Shown here in pieces: positions 1 through 9,061 of a stretch of DNA of 64,000 bases (position 1 is its first letter; each line of letters opens with the position of its first letter). The DNA comes from Rhizobium brockwellii (GTDB taxonomy: Bacteria > Pseudomonadota > Alphaproteobacteria > Rhizobiales > Rhizobiaceae). A program made the translations under genes and the position numbers. The DNA lies in assembly GCF_000769405.2 (NCBI RefSeq), contig NZ_CP053439.1, forward strand, positions 1 through 64,000. The letters run 5' to 3'. The notes beneath the pieces are model-generated. The model ran no database searches, was not told where the DNA came from, and was given only the letters and a program-made list of their open reading frames with translations.

Positions 1-1551
1 ATGCAGATGAATACGATGACGACGAGCGGGCTCGACAATGGGGATGCGGCACCGCAGGCGTTCGGCTCCATTCGCCTGGAAGCGGCGGAAGTAAAGGCGG
101 ATATGAAGCAGAACGTATTGTTTGAGCGCGTCAGCGCGCGCTTGAAGGCTCAGGTCGGTCAGGATGTCTACGCCAGCTGGTTCGCCCGGCTGAAGCTGCA
201 TTCGGTCTCGAAGAGCGTCGTTCGCCTTTCGGTCCCCACGACCTTCCTGAAGTCGTGGATCAACAATCGTTATCTCGATCTCATCACCGGTCTGTTCCAG
301 GCCGAAGATCCGGAAATTCTGAAAATCGAAGTCCTGGTGCGTACGGCGACGCGCCACGGCACGAAGGCGCTCGATGAGGCGGTCGCGCCGGAACCAGCCG
401 CCCCCACGCAGATGCGCCGCCCGGCAAGCGCTCAGCCGGCCGGTCAGGCCGTCCAGCAGGCGGTTTCGGCCGTTGCCGCCGCAAGGCCAGCAAGCTTCGG
501 CTCGCCGCTCTTCGGTTCGCCGCTCGACAGCCGCTTTACCTTCGACACCTTCGTCGAAGGCAGCTCCAACCGGGTAGCACTTGCGGCTGCGAAAACCATC
601 GCGGAAGCTGGTCAGGGCGCCGTGCGCTTCAACCCGCTCTTCATCCATTCGACCGTCGGCCTCGGCAAGACCCACCTGCTGCAGGCTGTCGCCAATGCGG
701 CGGTGCAGAACCCCAGGGCTCTGCGCGTCGTCTATCTGACGGCCGAATATTTCATGTGGCGTTTCGCCACCGCAATCCGCGACAATGATGCGCTGACGCT
801 GAAGGATTCGCTGCGCAACATCGATCTCTTGATCATCGATGACATGCAGTTTCTACAGGGCAAGATGATCCAGCATGAATTCTGCCATCTCCTGAACATG
901 CTGCTCGACAGCGCCAAGCAGGTCGTCGTTGCCGCCGACCGTGCGCCCTGGGAGCTGGAGTCGCTCGACCCCCGCGTCCGCTCGCGCCTGCAGGGCGGCG
1001 TCGCGATCGAATTCGACGCGCCGGATTACGAGATGCGTCTCGAAATCCTCAAGCGTCGCCTTGCTGTCGCCCGGCTCGAAGATCCGTCGCTCGAAATTCC
1101 CGCCGATTTGCTCCAGCACGTCGCTCGCAACGTCACGGCCAGCGGCCGTGAACTTGAAGGCGCCTTCAACCAGCTGGTCTTCCGCCGCTCCTTCGAGCCG
1201 AACCTGTCGATCGAACGCGTCGACGAACTGCTCGCCCATCTCGTCGGCTCCGGCGAACCCCGCCGTGTGCGCATTGAGGATATCCAGCGCATCGTTGCAA
1301 GACACTACAATGTCTCGCGCCAGGAACTGGTGTCGAACCGCCGCACCCGCGTCATCGTCAAGCCGCGCCAGATCGCCATGTATCTGTCGAAGACGCTGAC
1401 GCCACGCTCCTTCCCGGAGATCGGCCGCCGTTTCGGCGGGCGCGATCACACGACCGTGCTGCACGCCGTGCGCAAGATCGAGGAACTGATTTCGGGAGAC
1501 ACCAAGCTTTCGCACGAAGTCGAGCTTCTGAAGCGCCTGATCAACGAATAG
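1..1551 (+). CDS. dnaA: Chromosomal replication initiator protein DnaA
   Basis: DnaA is the AAA+ ATPase that binds DnaA boxes and opens the chromosomal origin. The 516-residue product has an N-terminal domain (about 35-110), a variable Ala/Pro-rich linker (125-175), the AAA+ core with GLGKTH at about 220-225 and the Walker B-like LLIIDDMQF, and the C-terminal DNA-binding domain with the signature [15 protein letters not shown]. The P-loop reads STVGLGKT, so the usual first glycine is serine. The window begins at this ATG, so the promoter and ribosome binding site cannot be seen; ATG codons at base 7 and at codon 35 are alternatives. A hairpin terminator follows. In related bacteria the origin is near hemE rather than dnaA, so base 1 need not be the origin. 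Confidence 0.97.
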   Translation: MQMNTMTTSGLDNGDAAPQAFGSIRLEAAEVKADMKQNVLFERVSARLKAQVGQDVYASWFARLKLHSVSKSVVRLSVPTTFLKSWINNRYLDLITGLFQAEDPEILKIEVLVRTATRHGTKALDEAVAPEPAAPTQMRRPASAQPAGQAVQQAVSAVAAARPASFGSPLFGSPLDSRFTFDTFVEGSSNRVALAAAKTIAEAGQGAVRFNPLFIHSTVGLGKTHLLQAVANAAVQNPRALRVVYLTAEYFMWRFATAIRDNDALTLKDSLRNIDLLIIDDMQFLQGKMIQHEFCHLLNMLLDSAKQVVVAADRAPWELESLDPRVRSRLQGGVAIEFDAPDYEMRLEILKRRLAVARLEDPSLEIPADLLQHVARNVTASGRELEGAFNQLVFRRSFEPNLSIERVDELLAHLVGSGEPRRVRIEDIQRIVARHYNVSRQELVSNRRTRVIVKPRQIAMYLSKTLTPRSFPEIGRRFGGRDHTTVLHAVRKIEELISGDTKLSHEVELLKRLINE

Positions 1552-1578
1552 TCGATAGGTTTTTCCGAAAAATCCACG

Positions 1579-1607
1579 GCCGGAAGCGATTCCGGCTGTT
1601 TTCCTTT
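1579..1607 (+). terminator. Rho-independent terminator after dnaA
   Basis: A 7-bp stem (1579-1585 GCCGGAA with 1590-1596 TTCCGGC) closes a GCGA loop and is followed by a T-rich run, TGTTTTCCTTT. It lies 28 bases after the dnaA stop and fits a terminator that isolates dnaA from the next gene. Confidence 0.7.
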
Positions 1608-1688
1608 ATAAGTTTTTTATTCTATACCTCCCGCGCATCAACTGCATTTCAAAGACTGAAGCGCCAAAACGGCGCGTGGGAGGAATGA

Positions 1689-2771
1689 ATGAGTTTCGAA
1701 AAGATCGCCGTTCTCGGCCTGGGCAAGGTCGGACGGCTGGCGGCGACGCTGTTGCATGAAGGCGGCTTCGAGGTCATCGGCGTCGACGCGCAATTGCCGC
1801 TGAGCGACGTCCCCTTCAAGTGCCGCACCGGCGATATCTCCGATCCCCAAGTGATCGGCGAACTGCTCTCGAATGTCGAGGCGGTGCTGTCCTGCCTGCC
1901 CTATCATTTGAATATCGAATTGGCGCGCGCCGCCCATCTTGCCGGCATTCATTATTTCGATCTGACCGAAGACGTTCCGACCACCAATTTCATCATCGAG
2001 CTGTCGAAGACAGCCCGCGGCCTGATGGCGCCGCAATGCGGCCTGGCGCCGGGTTTCGTCGGCATCGTCGGCGCAAGCCTGGCAGACGGCTTCGATCGCT
2101 GCCGGTCGATCCGCATGCGCGTCGGCGCCCTGCCGCAGCATCCGACCGGACTGCTCGGCTACGCCTTCAACTGGTCGCCCGAGGGCGTCGTCAACGAATA
2201 TCTGAACGACTGCGAGGTCATCGAGGGCGGTGTGCGCAAGCTTGTCTCGCCGATGGAATGGCACGAGACCGTCTATGTCGGCGGCGTCAAGCTCGAAGCC
2301 TTCACGACGTCCGGCGGCCTTGGCACCATGTGTGACACCATGCTCGGCAAGATCGACAATCTCGATTACAAGACCATGCGTTATCCCGGCCATATGGAGC
2401 TGATGAATTTCTTCTTCCACGAGCTGTTGATGCGCGACAAGCGCAAGCTCGCCGGCGAGATCCTGACCAATGCCAAGCCGCCGGTTGACGACGATGTTGT
2501 CTATGTCCATGTCGCCGCCGAAGGCACCGAGAATGGCAGCCTGCGCCGCAAGGAATTCGTGCGCGCCTATTACCCGATCGAGATTGCCGGCGCGCGCCGC
2601 ACGGCGATCGCCTGGACGACGTCAGCCTCCGTCGTCGCTGTCATCGAGATGGTCCGCGACGGCCTGCTGCCGGCGACCGGCTTCCTGCACCAGGAGCATA
2701 TTCCGCTGGAGATGTTTTTGAAGACGCCGACCGGCAGCCTCTTCAAGGCGGGTGCGACCAGCCACGGCTAA
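1689..2771 (+). CDS. Saccharopine dehydrogenase family NAD(P)-binding protein
   Basis: The 360-residue product starts with a Rossmann nucleotide-binding motif (VLGLGKVGRLAATLLHEGGF, residues about 8-27). Its layout matches the saccharopine dehydrogenase/homospermidine synthase superfamily: an N-terminal NAD(P)-binding domain to about residue 125 and a C-terminal substrate domain. The segment CGLAPGFVG at about 117-125 is typical of lysine dehydrogenase-like members. The true substrate cannot be told from sequence; L-lysine 6-dehydrogenase or a carboxynorspermidine/saccharopine-type reductase are possible. A ribosome binding site (GGGAGGA) sits 7 bases before the ATG. It is transcribed alone and ends at a long hairpin shared with the convergent hemW. 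Confidence 0.8.
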   Translation: MSFEKIAVLGLGKVGRLAATLLHEGGFEVIGVDAQLPLSDVPFKCRTGDISDPQVIGELLSNVEAVLSCLPYHLNIELARAAHLAGIHYFDLTEDVPTTNFIIELSKTARGLMAPQCGLAPGFVGIVGASLADGFDRCRSIRMRVGALPQHPTGLLGYAFNWSPEGVVNEYLNDCEVIEGGVRKLVSPMEWHETVYVGGVKLEAFTTSGGLGTMCDTMLGKIDNLDYKTMRYPGHMELMNFFFHELLMRDKRKLAGEILTNAKPPVDDDVVYVHVAAEGTENGSLRRKEFVRAYYPIEIAGARRTAIAWTTSASVVAVIEMVRDGLLPATGFLHQEHIPLEMFLKTPTGSLFKAGATSHG

Positions 2772-2783
2772 GAAATAGCCTCC

Positions 2784-2816
2784 GGTGCGGCGGCAATATC
2801 AATGCCGCCGCACCGA
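2784..2816. terminator. Bidirectional hairpin between convergent genes
   Basis: A 13-bp perfect stem (2784-2796 with 2804-2816) closes a 7-base loop between the saccharopine dehydrogenase-like gene and hemW. It has no strong T-run on either strand, so it is a likely but not textbook terminator, probably used from both sides. Confidence 0.55.
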
Positions 2817-2838
2817 AAACCAATCCGTCGTATGGGTG

Positions 2839-4041
2839 TCAGCAGGCGAGATCGGCGACGACGGAATCGAGGATCAGCATTCCGGATGGCGTGCAGCGCA
2901 GGCGTGAATTGCCGATCCGCTCGATGAATTTATGTTCGAGCAGGAATTCCTCGCGTTTCGGGTCGAGGTCGCGGCCCGAAAGCTGCTGCCAGCGGGCGAG
3001 ATCGACACCCTCCCTCAGCCGCAGCCCCATCAGCAGCAGTTCGTCGGACTGTTCTTCGAAGCCGAGCCGCTCCTCGTCGAGAATGCCGTGCCCGTCACGC
3101 TCGACCATGTCGAGCCAGGCTTCCGGCTTGCGTTCGGTCGCTGTCGCGAGCTTCTCCGGGCCACGCGTCAGCCGGCCATGGGCGCCCGGGCCGATGCCGG
3201 CATAATCGCCGTAGCGCCAGTAGGTCAGGTTATGCCGGCTTTCAGCCCCCGGTCGGGCGTGATTGGAAACCTCATAGGCCGGCATGCCCTCGCGCGCGGT
3301 GATCTCCTGCGTCGCCTCGTAGAGCAGTGCCGATTGCTCGCCGTCCGGTACGATCAGCTTGCCGGCCTTGTGCAGGCCGTGGAAGGGCGTGCCTTCCTCG
3401 ATGGTCAGCTGATAAAGCGAAAGATGGTCGACCGCGTAGGAGATCGCCTCCTTCAGTTCCTTTTCCCATTCCTCGACCGTCTGGTCGGGCCGGGCATAGA
3501 TCAGGTCGAAGGACATGCGCGGAAAGATATCGCGCGCCAGCCTTATCGCCTTCAGCGCGTCGTCGACATCATGCAGCCGTCCGAGGAATTTCAGATCCCG
3601 GTCGTTTAGCGCCTGCACGCCCAGCGAGACGCGGTTGACGCCGGCTGCCCGGTAGCCGCGGAAGCGTTCGGCCTCGACGCTCGAAGGATTGGCCTCCATG
3701 GTGATCTCGATGCCATCAGGCACATGCCAGTGCCGCGCAATGCCGTCGAGAATGGCGGAAACCGTTTCCGGCTTCATCAGCGACGGCGTGCCGCCGCCGA
3801 GGAAGATGCTCGTCACCGTCTTCGGTCCGCTCATGGATCGGACCGCCGCCATCTCCTTCAGGAAGGCAGCTGTAAAACGCTCCTGATCCACCGGCTGGTG
3901 GCGCACATGGCTGTTGAAGTCGCAATAGGGACACTTCGCCGCGCAGAAGGGCCAATGCACATAGACGCCGAAGCCCGGCTCGCCGGTATCGGGCAGCAGG
4001 GCCGCGTCGCGCGAGGTGCTTGGCGTGTCGAAATTGTCCAC
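2839..4041 (-). CDS. hemW: Radical SAM heme chaperone HemW
   Basis: This 400-residue protein is a HemN-like radical SAM protein of the HemW branch, which binds heme and delivers it to target proteins rather than oxidising coproporphyrinogen III. The iron-sulfur motif is FCAAKCPYCDF at about residues 32-42 (CxxxCxxC), followed by the SAM-binding IFLGGGTPSLM. The protein is shorter than true HemN and lacks the extended HemN N-terminus, which supports HemW. It is the last gene of the rph-VOC-rdgB-hemW operon; the gap to rdgB is 9 bases. Older databases label such genes coproporphyrinogen III oxidase. Confidence 0.9.
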   Translation of the reverse strand: MDNFDTPSTSRDAALLPDTGEPGFGVYVHWPFCAAKCPYCDFNSHVRHQPVDQERFTAAFLKEMAAVRSMSGPKTVTSIFLGGGTPSLMKPETVSAILDGIARHWHVPDGIEITMEANPSSVEAERFRGYRAAGVNRVSLGVQALNDRDLKFLGRLHDVDDALKAIRLARDIFPRMSFDLIYARPDQTVEEWEKELKEAISYAVDHLSLYQLTIEEGTPFHGLHKAGKLIVPDGEQSALLYEATQEITAREGMPAYEVSNHARPGAESRHNLTYWRYGDYAGIGPGAHGRLTRGPEKLATATERKPEAWLDMVERDGHGILDEERLGFEEQSDELLLMGLRLREGVDLARWQQLSGRDLDPKREEFLLEHKFIERIGNSRLRCTPSGMLILDSVVADLAC

Positions 4042-4050
4042 GAACAGACC

Positions 4051-4695
4051 TTATGCCTCCAGGCAGGTTTCAACAAAGAGTTTGAAGGCGCGGGCACGGT
4101 GCGACAGCGCTTGCGGCTTGCCGACGTTCCAGCCGTGTTTTTCCTCGCCGCTCATTTCGCCGAAGGTGATGTCGTAGCCCTCGGGCTGGAAGACCGGGTC
4201 GTAGCCGAAGCCCTGCGTGCCGCGCGGCGGCCAGACGACGCTGCCTTTCACCTCGCCGCGAAACAGCTCCGTATGCCCGTCCGGCCAGGCAAGGCAGAGC
4301 ACGCTGATGAAACGCGCCGTTCGCTGTTCCGGCTTTGTTGCGCCGGCGTCCTGCAGCGCCTTTTCCACCTTCGCCATCGCCATGTCGAAATCGCGCGTGC
4401 CGTCGGCCTTCTCCGCCCAATTGGCGGTGTAGACACCGGGATCGCCGCCGAGTGCATCGACCACCAGCCCGGAATCGTCCGACAGAGCCGGCATGCCTGA
4501 GGCATTGGCCGAGGCGATCGCCTTGATCGTCGCATTCTCCTCGAAGCTCGTGCCGGTCTCATCCGGCTCGACGAAATTCAGCTCGGCCGCCGATTTGGCG
4601 GTGAAGCCGAGCGGCCCGATCAATTCCTGGATCTCGCGGATCTTGCCGGCATTGTGGCTGGCAACGACGATGGTCTTCGTTTCAAGCTTTCGCAT
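4051..4695 (-). CDS. rdgB: Non-canonical purine NTP pyrophosphatase (RdgB/HAM1)
   Basis: The 214-residue enzyme hydrolyses dITP, XTP and related nucleotides to monophosphates, keeping deaminated purines out of DNA and RNA. The family signature [14 protein letters not shown] is at residues 11-24 and the substrate and metal region [11 protein letters not shown] is near 72-82; the C-terminal loop SHRARAFK is also conserved. Its stop codon directly abuts the start of the preceding VOC gene, which indicates one transcript with rph and hemW. The length is normal for the family. Confidence 0.95.
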   Translation of the reverse strand: MRKLETKTIVVASHNAGKIREIQELIGPLGFTAKSAAELNFVEPDETGTSFEENATIKAIASANASGMPALSDDSGLVVDALGGDPGVYTANWAEKADGTRDFDMAMAKVEKALQDAGATKPEQRTARFISVLCLAWPDGHTELFRGEVKGSVVWPPRGTQGFGYDPVFQPEGYDITFGEMSGEEKHGWNVGKPQALSHRARAFKLFVETCLEA

Positions 4696-5121
4696 TCAGA
4701 TATCCTGTTCGATGCCCCAGATTTTAGGCTCCGCGCATTCCAGGCTGTTGCCATCAGGATCGCGGAAATAGATCGAGCGGCCGCCGTTCGGCCAGCGCAC
4801 CTCGGATTCGATCGCAACACCCGCCGCCGTCAGCCGTTCGGCCATGGCATCGATATTGCGGCCGGACACCCGGAAACAGGCATGGCCTTGGCCGCTCGTG
4901 CCGTGCGGCGGCACCTGCAGTGCTTCAGGCGCCGGCGGCTTCACCGTTTCCTCGGGATTGAAGATCAGGAGAACGCCGGGGCCACAGCGGAAGAAGACAT
5001 GCCGGTTGGCGGCGCGGGCGATCTTTTCAAGCCCGAGAACGTCTTCGTAGAACGCCTCGGCCTGATCGAGATCCCGCGCATAGAGCGCCGTTTCCAACAT
5101 GCCTTCCAGCATGGGGTTCAT
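4696..5121 (-). CDS. VOC (glyoxalase/bleomycin resistance) family protein
   Basis: The 141-residue product has the paired beta-alpha-beta-beta-beta layout of vicinal oxygen chelate enzymes: [20 protein letters not shown] near the N-terminus and [14 protein letters not shown] at the end. The final glutamate of GNSLE is a typical metal ligand of these folds. Substrate unknown; ring-cleaving, glyoxalase or resistance roles are all possible. It overlaps the rph stop by 4 bases (ATGA), so translation is probably coupled within the rph-rdgB-hemW operon. The link to RNA or nucleotide turnover is by position only. Confidence 0.85.
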   Translation of the reverse strand: MNPMLEGMLETALYARDLDQAEAFYEDVLGLEKIARAANRHVFFRCGPGVLLIFNPEETVKPPAPEALQVPPHGTSGQGHACFRVSGRNIDAMAERLTAAGVAIESEVRWPNGGRSIYFRDPDGNSLECAEPKIWGIEQDI

Positions 5122-5837
5122 CCTTCGACGGCTTGCTTCTGCAGCGCCACGAGTTCACCGATGCCGTTTCTGGCAAGCTGCATCAGCGATGTGAATTCGC
5201 CCTCGCTGAACGGCGTGCCTTCGGCCGTGCCCTGGATCTCGACGATCCCGCCGGTGCCGGTCATGACGAAGTTCGCATCGGTCTCGGCCGAGGAGTCTTC
5301 GATGTAATCGAGATCGATCACCGGCTGGCTGGCGAAGATGCCGCAGGAGATGGCAGCGACGTGATCCTTCAAGACCCGGTCGACCTTGATCATGTTGCGG
5401 CTTTCCATCCATTTCAGGCAGTCGTAAAGCGCGATCCAGCCGCCGGTGATCGAGGCTGTGCGCGTGCCGCCATCGGCCTGGATGACGTCGCAATCGAGCG
5501 TGATCTGCCGTTCGCCGAGTGCCTGCAAGTCGACGACGGCGCGCAGCGACCGGCCGATCAGCCGCTGGATTTCCTGGGTGCGGCCGCCCTGCTTGCCGGC
5601 GGCGGCTTCGCGCTTCATGCGTTCGCCGGTTGCCCGCGGCAGCATGCCGTATTCGGCCGTGACCCAGCCCTTGCCGGTATTGCGCAGCCATGGCGGCGTC
5701 TTTTCTTCAAGGCTCGCGGTGCAGAGCACATGCGTATCGCCGAACTTCACCAGGCAGGAGCCTTCCGCATGCTTGGAAAAATTGCGCTCGAACGAGACCT
5801 TGCGCATCTGGTCGATTTTTCTGCCTGAAGGCCGCAT
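5118..5837 (-). CDS. rph: Ribonuclease PH
   Basis: RNase PH is a phosphate-dependent 3'-to-5' exoribonuclease that trims tRNA precursors. The 239-residue protein matches the family length and begins [12 protein letters not shown], a conserved family start. It also contains [14 protein letters not shown] and the conserved core [17 protein letters not shown] (about 123-139). It is the first gene of an operon with a VOC protein, rdgB and hemW. It is divergent from hrcA, and the 128-base gap should hold both promoters. Confidence 0.97.
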   Translation of the reverse strand: MRPSGRKIDQMRKVSFERNFSKHAEGSCLVKFGDTHVLCTASLEEKTPPWLRNTGKGWVTAEYGMLPRATGERMKREAAAGKQGGRTQEIQRLIGRSLRAVVDLQALGERQITLDCDVIQADGGTRTASITGGWIALYDCLKWMESRNMIKVDRVLKDHVAAISCGIFASQPVIDLDYIEDSSAETDANFVMTGTGGIVEIQGTAEGTPFSEGEFTSLMQLARNGIGELVALQKQAVEG

Positions 5838-5965
5838 TCTTATCTCCTGGGGTTTATTTGACCGCTTCTACGATTGGCGGCGCTCATTTGCAAATTCCCT
5901 TTTGCCACGGGTGTTAGTTTGACTTACTTTTCGGGAAGTATCATCAGCACGGGTTCGAAAGCTTC

Positions 5966-7054
5966 ATGGGCATCAGGTCGACGTCGGTTTCGGATGCCGT
6001 AGCTGCGCTGGACGAGCGCTCCAGGGAAATTTTTCGTCGCATCGTCGAAGGTTATCTGGAAAGCGGTGAGCCGCTCGGTTCGCGCAACCTGTCCCGTATC
6101 CTGCCGATGTCGCTGTCGCCGGCCTCGGTGCGCAACGTCATGAGCGATCTCGAAGAGCTCGGACTGATTTATTCGCCGCATGTCAGCGCCGGCCGGTTGC
6201 CGACCCAGATCGGTCTGCGCTTCTTCGTCGATGCCTTCATGCAGGTCGGCGACCTCTCGGCCGAGGAACGCGCCAACATCGACCGCCAGGTGCGGGCCGA
6301 AAGCGGCGGCAATCCCGTCGAATCGATGATGAACGAGGCAAGCCGCATGTTGTCCGGCATTTCGCGCGGCGCCGGCCTGGTTATCACCTCGAAAAGCGAT
6401 CCGGTGCTGAAACATGTCGAGTTCATCCGGCTCGAACCGACAAAGGCGCTGGCTGTGCTCGTCGGCGATCATGATCAGGTGGAAAACCGCATCATCGAGC
6501 TGCCGGCCGGCGTTACCTCGTCGCAGCTGACCGAGGCGGCGAATTTCCTCAATGCCCATATGTCCGGCCAGACCCTGCCGGAGCTTCGCAAACAGTTAAG
6601 CCGGCTGAAGGACGACGTCCGCCACGAGCTCGATGCCCTCTCTCGCGATCTGGTCGAGCGCGGCATTGCTGTGTGGGCCGGCAGCCCGGACGAGGGAAAA
6701 CCGACGCAGCTGATCATCCGCGGCCGCGCCAACCTGCTCGAAGGCCTCGCCGGCGCCGAGGACCTCGACCGGCTGCGCCTGCTGTTCGACGACCTCGAGA
6801 AGAAGGACAGCCTGATCGAGATTCTCAATCTCGCCGAAAGCGGTTCGGGTGTGCGCATCTTCATCGGTTCGGAAAACAAGCTCTTCTCGCTTTCCGGCTC
6901 GTCGCTGATCGTCGCGCCCTATCGTGACGACGACGATCGTATCGTCGGCGCCGTCGGCGTCATCGGCCCGACACGGCTCAATTATTCCCGCATCGTGCCG
7001 ATGGTGGACTATACAGCCCAGCTCGTCTCCCGCCTTTCGCGCAATCAGCTTTGA
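5966..7054 (+). CDS. hrcA: Heat-inducible transcription repressor HrcA
   Basis: HrcA represses groESL-type operons by binding the CIRCE inverted repeat and is activated by GroEL. The 362-residue product has an N-terminal winged helix (RSREIFRRIVEGYLESGEPL and SPASVRNVMSDLEELGLI) and the C-terminal GAF-like domain ending in GVIGPTRLNYSRIVPMVDY. The ATG at 5966 has no clear Shine-Dalgarno sequence. No CIRCE repeat was found in the upstream 128 bases or before grpE, so the targets probably lie outside this window. It precedes grpE as in many alphaproteobacteria. Confidence 0.96.
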   Translation: MGIRSTSVSDAVAALDERSREIFRRIVEGYLESGEPLGSRNLSRILPMSLSPASVRNVMSDLEELGLIYSPHVSAGRLPTQIGLRFFVDAFMQVGDLSAEERANIDRQVRAESGGNPVESMMNEASRMLSGISRGAGLVITSKSDPVLKHVEFIRLEPTKALAVLVGDHDQVENRIIELPAGVTSSQLTEAANFLNAHMSGQTLPELRKQLSRLKDDVRHELDALSRDLVERGIAVWAGSPDEGKPTQLIIRGRANLLEGLAGAEDLDRLRLLFDDLEKKDSLIEILNLAESGSGVRIFIGSENKLFSLSGSSLIVAPYRDDDDRIVGAVGVIGPTRLNYSRIVPMVDYTAQLVSRLSRNQL

Positions 7055-7101
7055 TGCGCAGCTCTCAGTCACGCGGAATTTTCGCTTCTTTGTCACGCAG
7101 A

Positions 7102-7130
7102 CTTGATTTTTTTCGGTCAAACCTCGATAT
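7102..7130 (+). promoter_or_regulatory. RpoH (sigma-32)-type promoter of grpE
   Basis: CTTGATT at 7102-7108 and CTCGATAT at 7123-7130 are separated by 14 bases. They resemble the heat-shock consensus CTTGAAA and CCCCATNT, with 6 of 8 matches in the -10 element. The spacing is identical to that before hsp20. Expected transcription start is near 7137, about 28 bases before grpE. Confidence 0.55.
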
Positions 7131-7164
7131 CGGGCGCATCTGAAGACACCAACCGGAGACCGTC

Positions 7165-7797
7165 ATGACCGATGACACGACGAAAAACGGACCTGACGCA
7201 CCTGCGGCCGATGCCGCAGCCGACGCTGCCGCCTACGTCGAGAACGAAACTGCGCAGCAAGAACCCGCCCAGCCGGACCCGATCGAGCTTCTGAAAGCCG
7301 AAAACGGCGAACTGCGCGACCGCTATCTGCGCCTTGCCGCCGAGATGGACAATCTGCGCCGCCGCACCGAGCGCGAGGTGAAGGATGCCAAGTCCTATTC
7401 CGTCGCGGGTTTCGCGCGCGACATGCTCGCCGTCTCGGACAATCTGCGCCGCGCGCTCGATGCCATCCCTCCGGAGACCAGGGCTGCGGCCGATGCCGGC
7501 CTGAGCACCCTGATCGAGGGTGTCGAGATGACCGAGCGCGCCATGCTGTCGGCTCTCGAGCGCCACGGCGTTCGCAAGCTGGAGCCGGTTGGCCAGAAGT
7601 TCGATCCGAATTTCCATCAGGCGATGTTCGAGGTGCCGAACCCCGACGTGCCGAACAACACGGTCGTTCAGGTCGTGCAGGCAGGCTTCACCATCGGCGA
7701 GCGCGTGCTACGCCCGGCCATGGTCGGCGTTGCCAAGGGCGGCCCGAAGCCGGCCGAAGCCGAAACCAACTCCGTCTTCGACGAGAAAGACGCCTGA
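7165..7797 (+). CDS. grpE: Nucleotide exchange factor GrpE
   Basis: GrpE is the co-chaperone that releases ADP from DnaK. The 210-residue protein has an acidic, Ala-rich N-terminus, a long helical segment ([20 protein letters not shown], about 44-63), the conserved [10 protein letters not shown], and a C-terminal beta domain with [18 protein letters not shown] and [15 protein letters not shown] strong ribosome binding site is present (CCGGAG upstream). It has its own RpoH-like promoter and a strong terminator, so it is likely expressed separately from hrcA on heat stress. Confidence 0.96.
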   Translation: MTDDTTKNGPDAPAADAAADAAAYVENETAQQEPAQPDPIELLKAENGELRDRYLRLAAEMDNLRRRTEREVKDAKSYSVAGFARDMLAVSDNLRRALDAIPPETRAAADAGLSTLIEGVEMTERAMLSALERHGVRKLEPVGQKFDPNFHQAMFEVPNPDVPNNTVVQVVQAGFTIGERVLRPAMVGVAKGGPKPAEAETNSVFDEKDA

Positions 7798-7800
7798 GAT

Positions 7801-7838
7801 CGTTTCCTTCCTCCTCGCGAGGAAGGAAACGAAGTTTT
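7801..7838 (+). terminator. Terminator after grpE
   Basis: A 13-bp perfect stem (7801-7813 with 7819-7831) with loop CTCGC is followed by AAGTTTT. It begins three bases after the grpE stop and lies against the end of the convergent nucleoside hydrolase gene. Confidence 0.8.
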
Positions 7839-8781
7839 AGATGCGGGCGAAGCGTTCGATCAGCAGATCGAAGAAGCCGTCCGCATCGACATAGCGCATG
7901 ACCCTGGCATTGCGCTTGCGCTCGGTCACGTGCCACCAGTCGACGACCGTCATGCCGACGGTGAGTTCGGACTGAACCTCGATCTCGACATTGCAGTCGC
8001 GGCCCTTAAAAAGCTCCGGCTTCAGCAGGTAGGCGACAACGGTCGGGTCGTGCAGCGGCCCGCCGTCGGAACCGTATTTCTCGATGTCGAACCGCTCGAA
8101 GAATTCCAGCATCTCGACCATGGCCTTTGCCGGTGCCGTGCCGATCTCGGCCATGCGCTTCACCCGGTCCTTGCGGGTCAGCAATTGATGCGTCACGTCA
8201 AGCGGCATCATCACGATCGGAACGCCTGAGCGGAAGACGATATCGGCCGCCTCTGGGTCGACATAGATGTTGAATTCGGCCGCCGGCGTGATGTTGCCGC
8301 CCTCGAAGAAGCCGCCGCCCATCATCACCAGCTCACGGATGCGGGGGACGATGTCGGGCGCCTTCTGGAAGGCCATGCCGATATTGGTGAGCGGCCCGAG
8401 CGTGCACAGCGTCACCGTGCCTTCCGGCTCTCGGCGCAGCGTCTCGATGATGAAGTCGACGGCATGGCCGGGCTGCAGCGCCATCGTCGGCTCGCTGAGT
8501 TCCGGACCGTCGAGACCGGTCTTGCCGTGCACATGTTCGGCCGTCACCAGCTTGCGGGCGATCGGCGCGGCGGCGCCGGCGAAAACCTTCGTCTCCGTCC
8601 GTCCGCAGAGCTCGCAGACGATGCGCGCATTGCGGCTGGTGAGCGACAGCGGCACGTTGCCGGCGACCGTGGTGATCCCCAAAACCTCCAGCTCATCGGG
8701 ACTGCCGAAGGCAAGCATGATGGCGGCCGCGTCGTCCTGGCCGGGATCCGTATCGATGATGATCTTTCTTGCGCTTGCCAT
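7837..8781 (-). CDS. Inosine-uridine preferring nucleoside hydrolase family protein
   Basis: The enzyme family hydrolyses ribonucleosides to base plus ribose. The signature IIIDTDPGQDDAAAI, which binds the catalytic calcium, is at residues 6-20, and a histidine-containing GGPLHDPTVVAYLL lies near residues 233-246. The start at 8781 (MASARKIII) gives 314 residues, the usual family length. An upstream in-frame ATG at 8847 would add 22 unconserved residues. Purine, pyrimidine or mixed preference cannot be told. It runs convergent to grpE and probably has its own promoter. Confidence 0.9.
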   Translation of the reverse strand: MASARKIIIDTDPGQDDAAAIMLAFGSPDELEVLGITTVAGNVPLSLTSRNARIVCELCGRTETKVFAGAAAPIARKLVTAEHVHGKTGLDGPELSEPTMALQPGHAVDFIIETLRREPEGTVTLCTLGPLTNIGMAFQKAPDIVPRIRELVMMGGGFFEGGNITPAAEFNIYVDPEAADIVFRSGVPIVMMPLDVTHQLLTRKDRVKRMAEIGTAPAKAMVEMLEFFERFDIEKYGSDGGPLHDPTVVAYLLKPELFKGRDCNVEIEVQSELTVGMTVVDWWHVTERKRNARVMRYVDADGFFDLLIERFARI

Positions 8782-8967
8782 TCCGATCGTTCCATCCTCG
8801 CACTGCGTGTTATCGGGGTATGCACCGATTTCTTCACGTCCCGTCACAAATCAACACATTCCGCGCGGGCACGTTTTGATGCGAGGCAGCAGACGCTTTG
8901 TCAAGGAAAGAGCCTGACGCCACCGCCTTAAATTGAGAGGCCGACGCCGGCACGTCGCGTCCCATGC

Positions 8968-8996
8968 CTTGCAGCGCCGGGCTCCTCTCCCCATAT
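8968..8996 (+). promoter_or_regulatory. RpoH (sigma-32)-type promoter of hsp20
   Basis: CTTGCAG at 8968-8974 and CCCCATAT at 8989-8996 are 14 bases apart. The -10 element is a full match to the sigma-32 consensus CCCCATNT and the -35 matches 5 of 7. Transcription would start near 9002, giving a leader of about 60 bases that holds the thermometer hairpins. Confidence 0.7.
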
Positions 8997-8997
8997 T

Positions 8998-9061
8998 GGC
9001 GGCATCCGGATGCTGCCGTTAAGGTCCGGGATGGTCGCTTGCATCAAGGACTTGAAAAGAG
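8998..9061 (+). promoter_or_regulatory. ROSE-like RNA thermometer in the hsp20 leader
   Basis: Two hairpins fill the short leader. The first pairs 8998-9005 with 9010-9017 around a tetraloop. In the second, TCGCTTG (9035-9041) pairs with CAAGGA (9045-9050) around a CAT loop, with one G (9037) bulged. The 3' strand contains the Shine-Dalgarno AGGA, 11 bases before the ATG. ROSE elements of rhizobial small heat-shock genes are known to use a U(U/C)GCU strand with a bulged G opposite the Shine-Dalgarno, which is what is seen here. The assignment is inference from this pairing and from the downstream gene. Confidence 0.7.

Noticed and set aside
1..1. Chromosomal origin at base 1
   Set aside because: The window begins at dnaA, probably by convention; in related alphaproteobacteria the origin lies near hemE, and no upstream sequence is visible.
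853..1515. Long antisense open frame across dnaA
   Set aside because: It mirrors codon bias of dnaA in GC-rich DNA and has no ribosome binding site or recognisable family; similar shadows were seen opposite murJ, glnD and rpoN.
5838..5965. CIRCE element in front of hrcA
   Set aside because: No TTAGCACTC-N9-GAGTGCTAA-like repeat was found in the gap.
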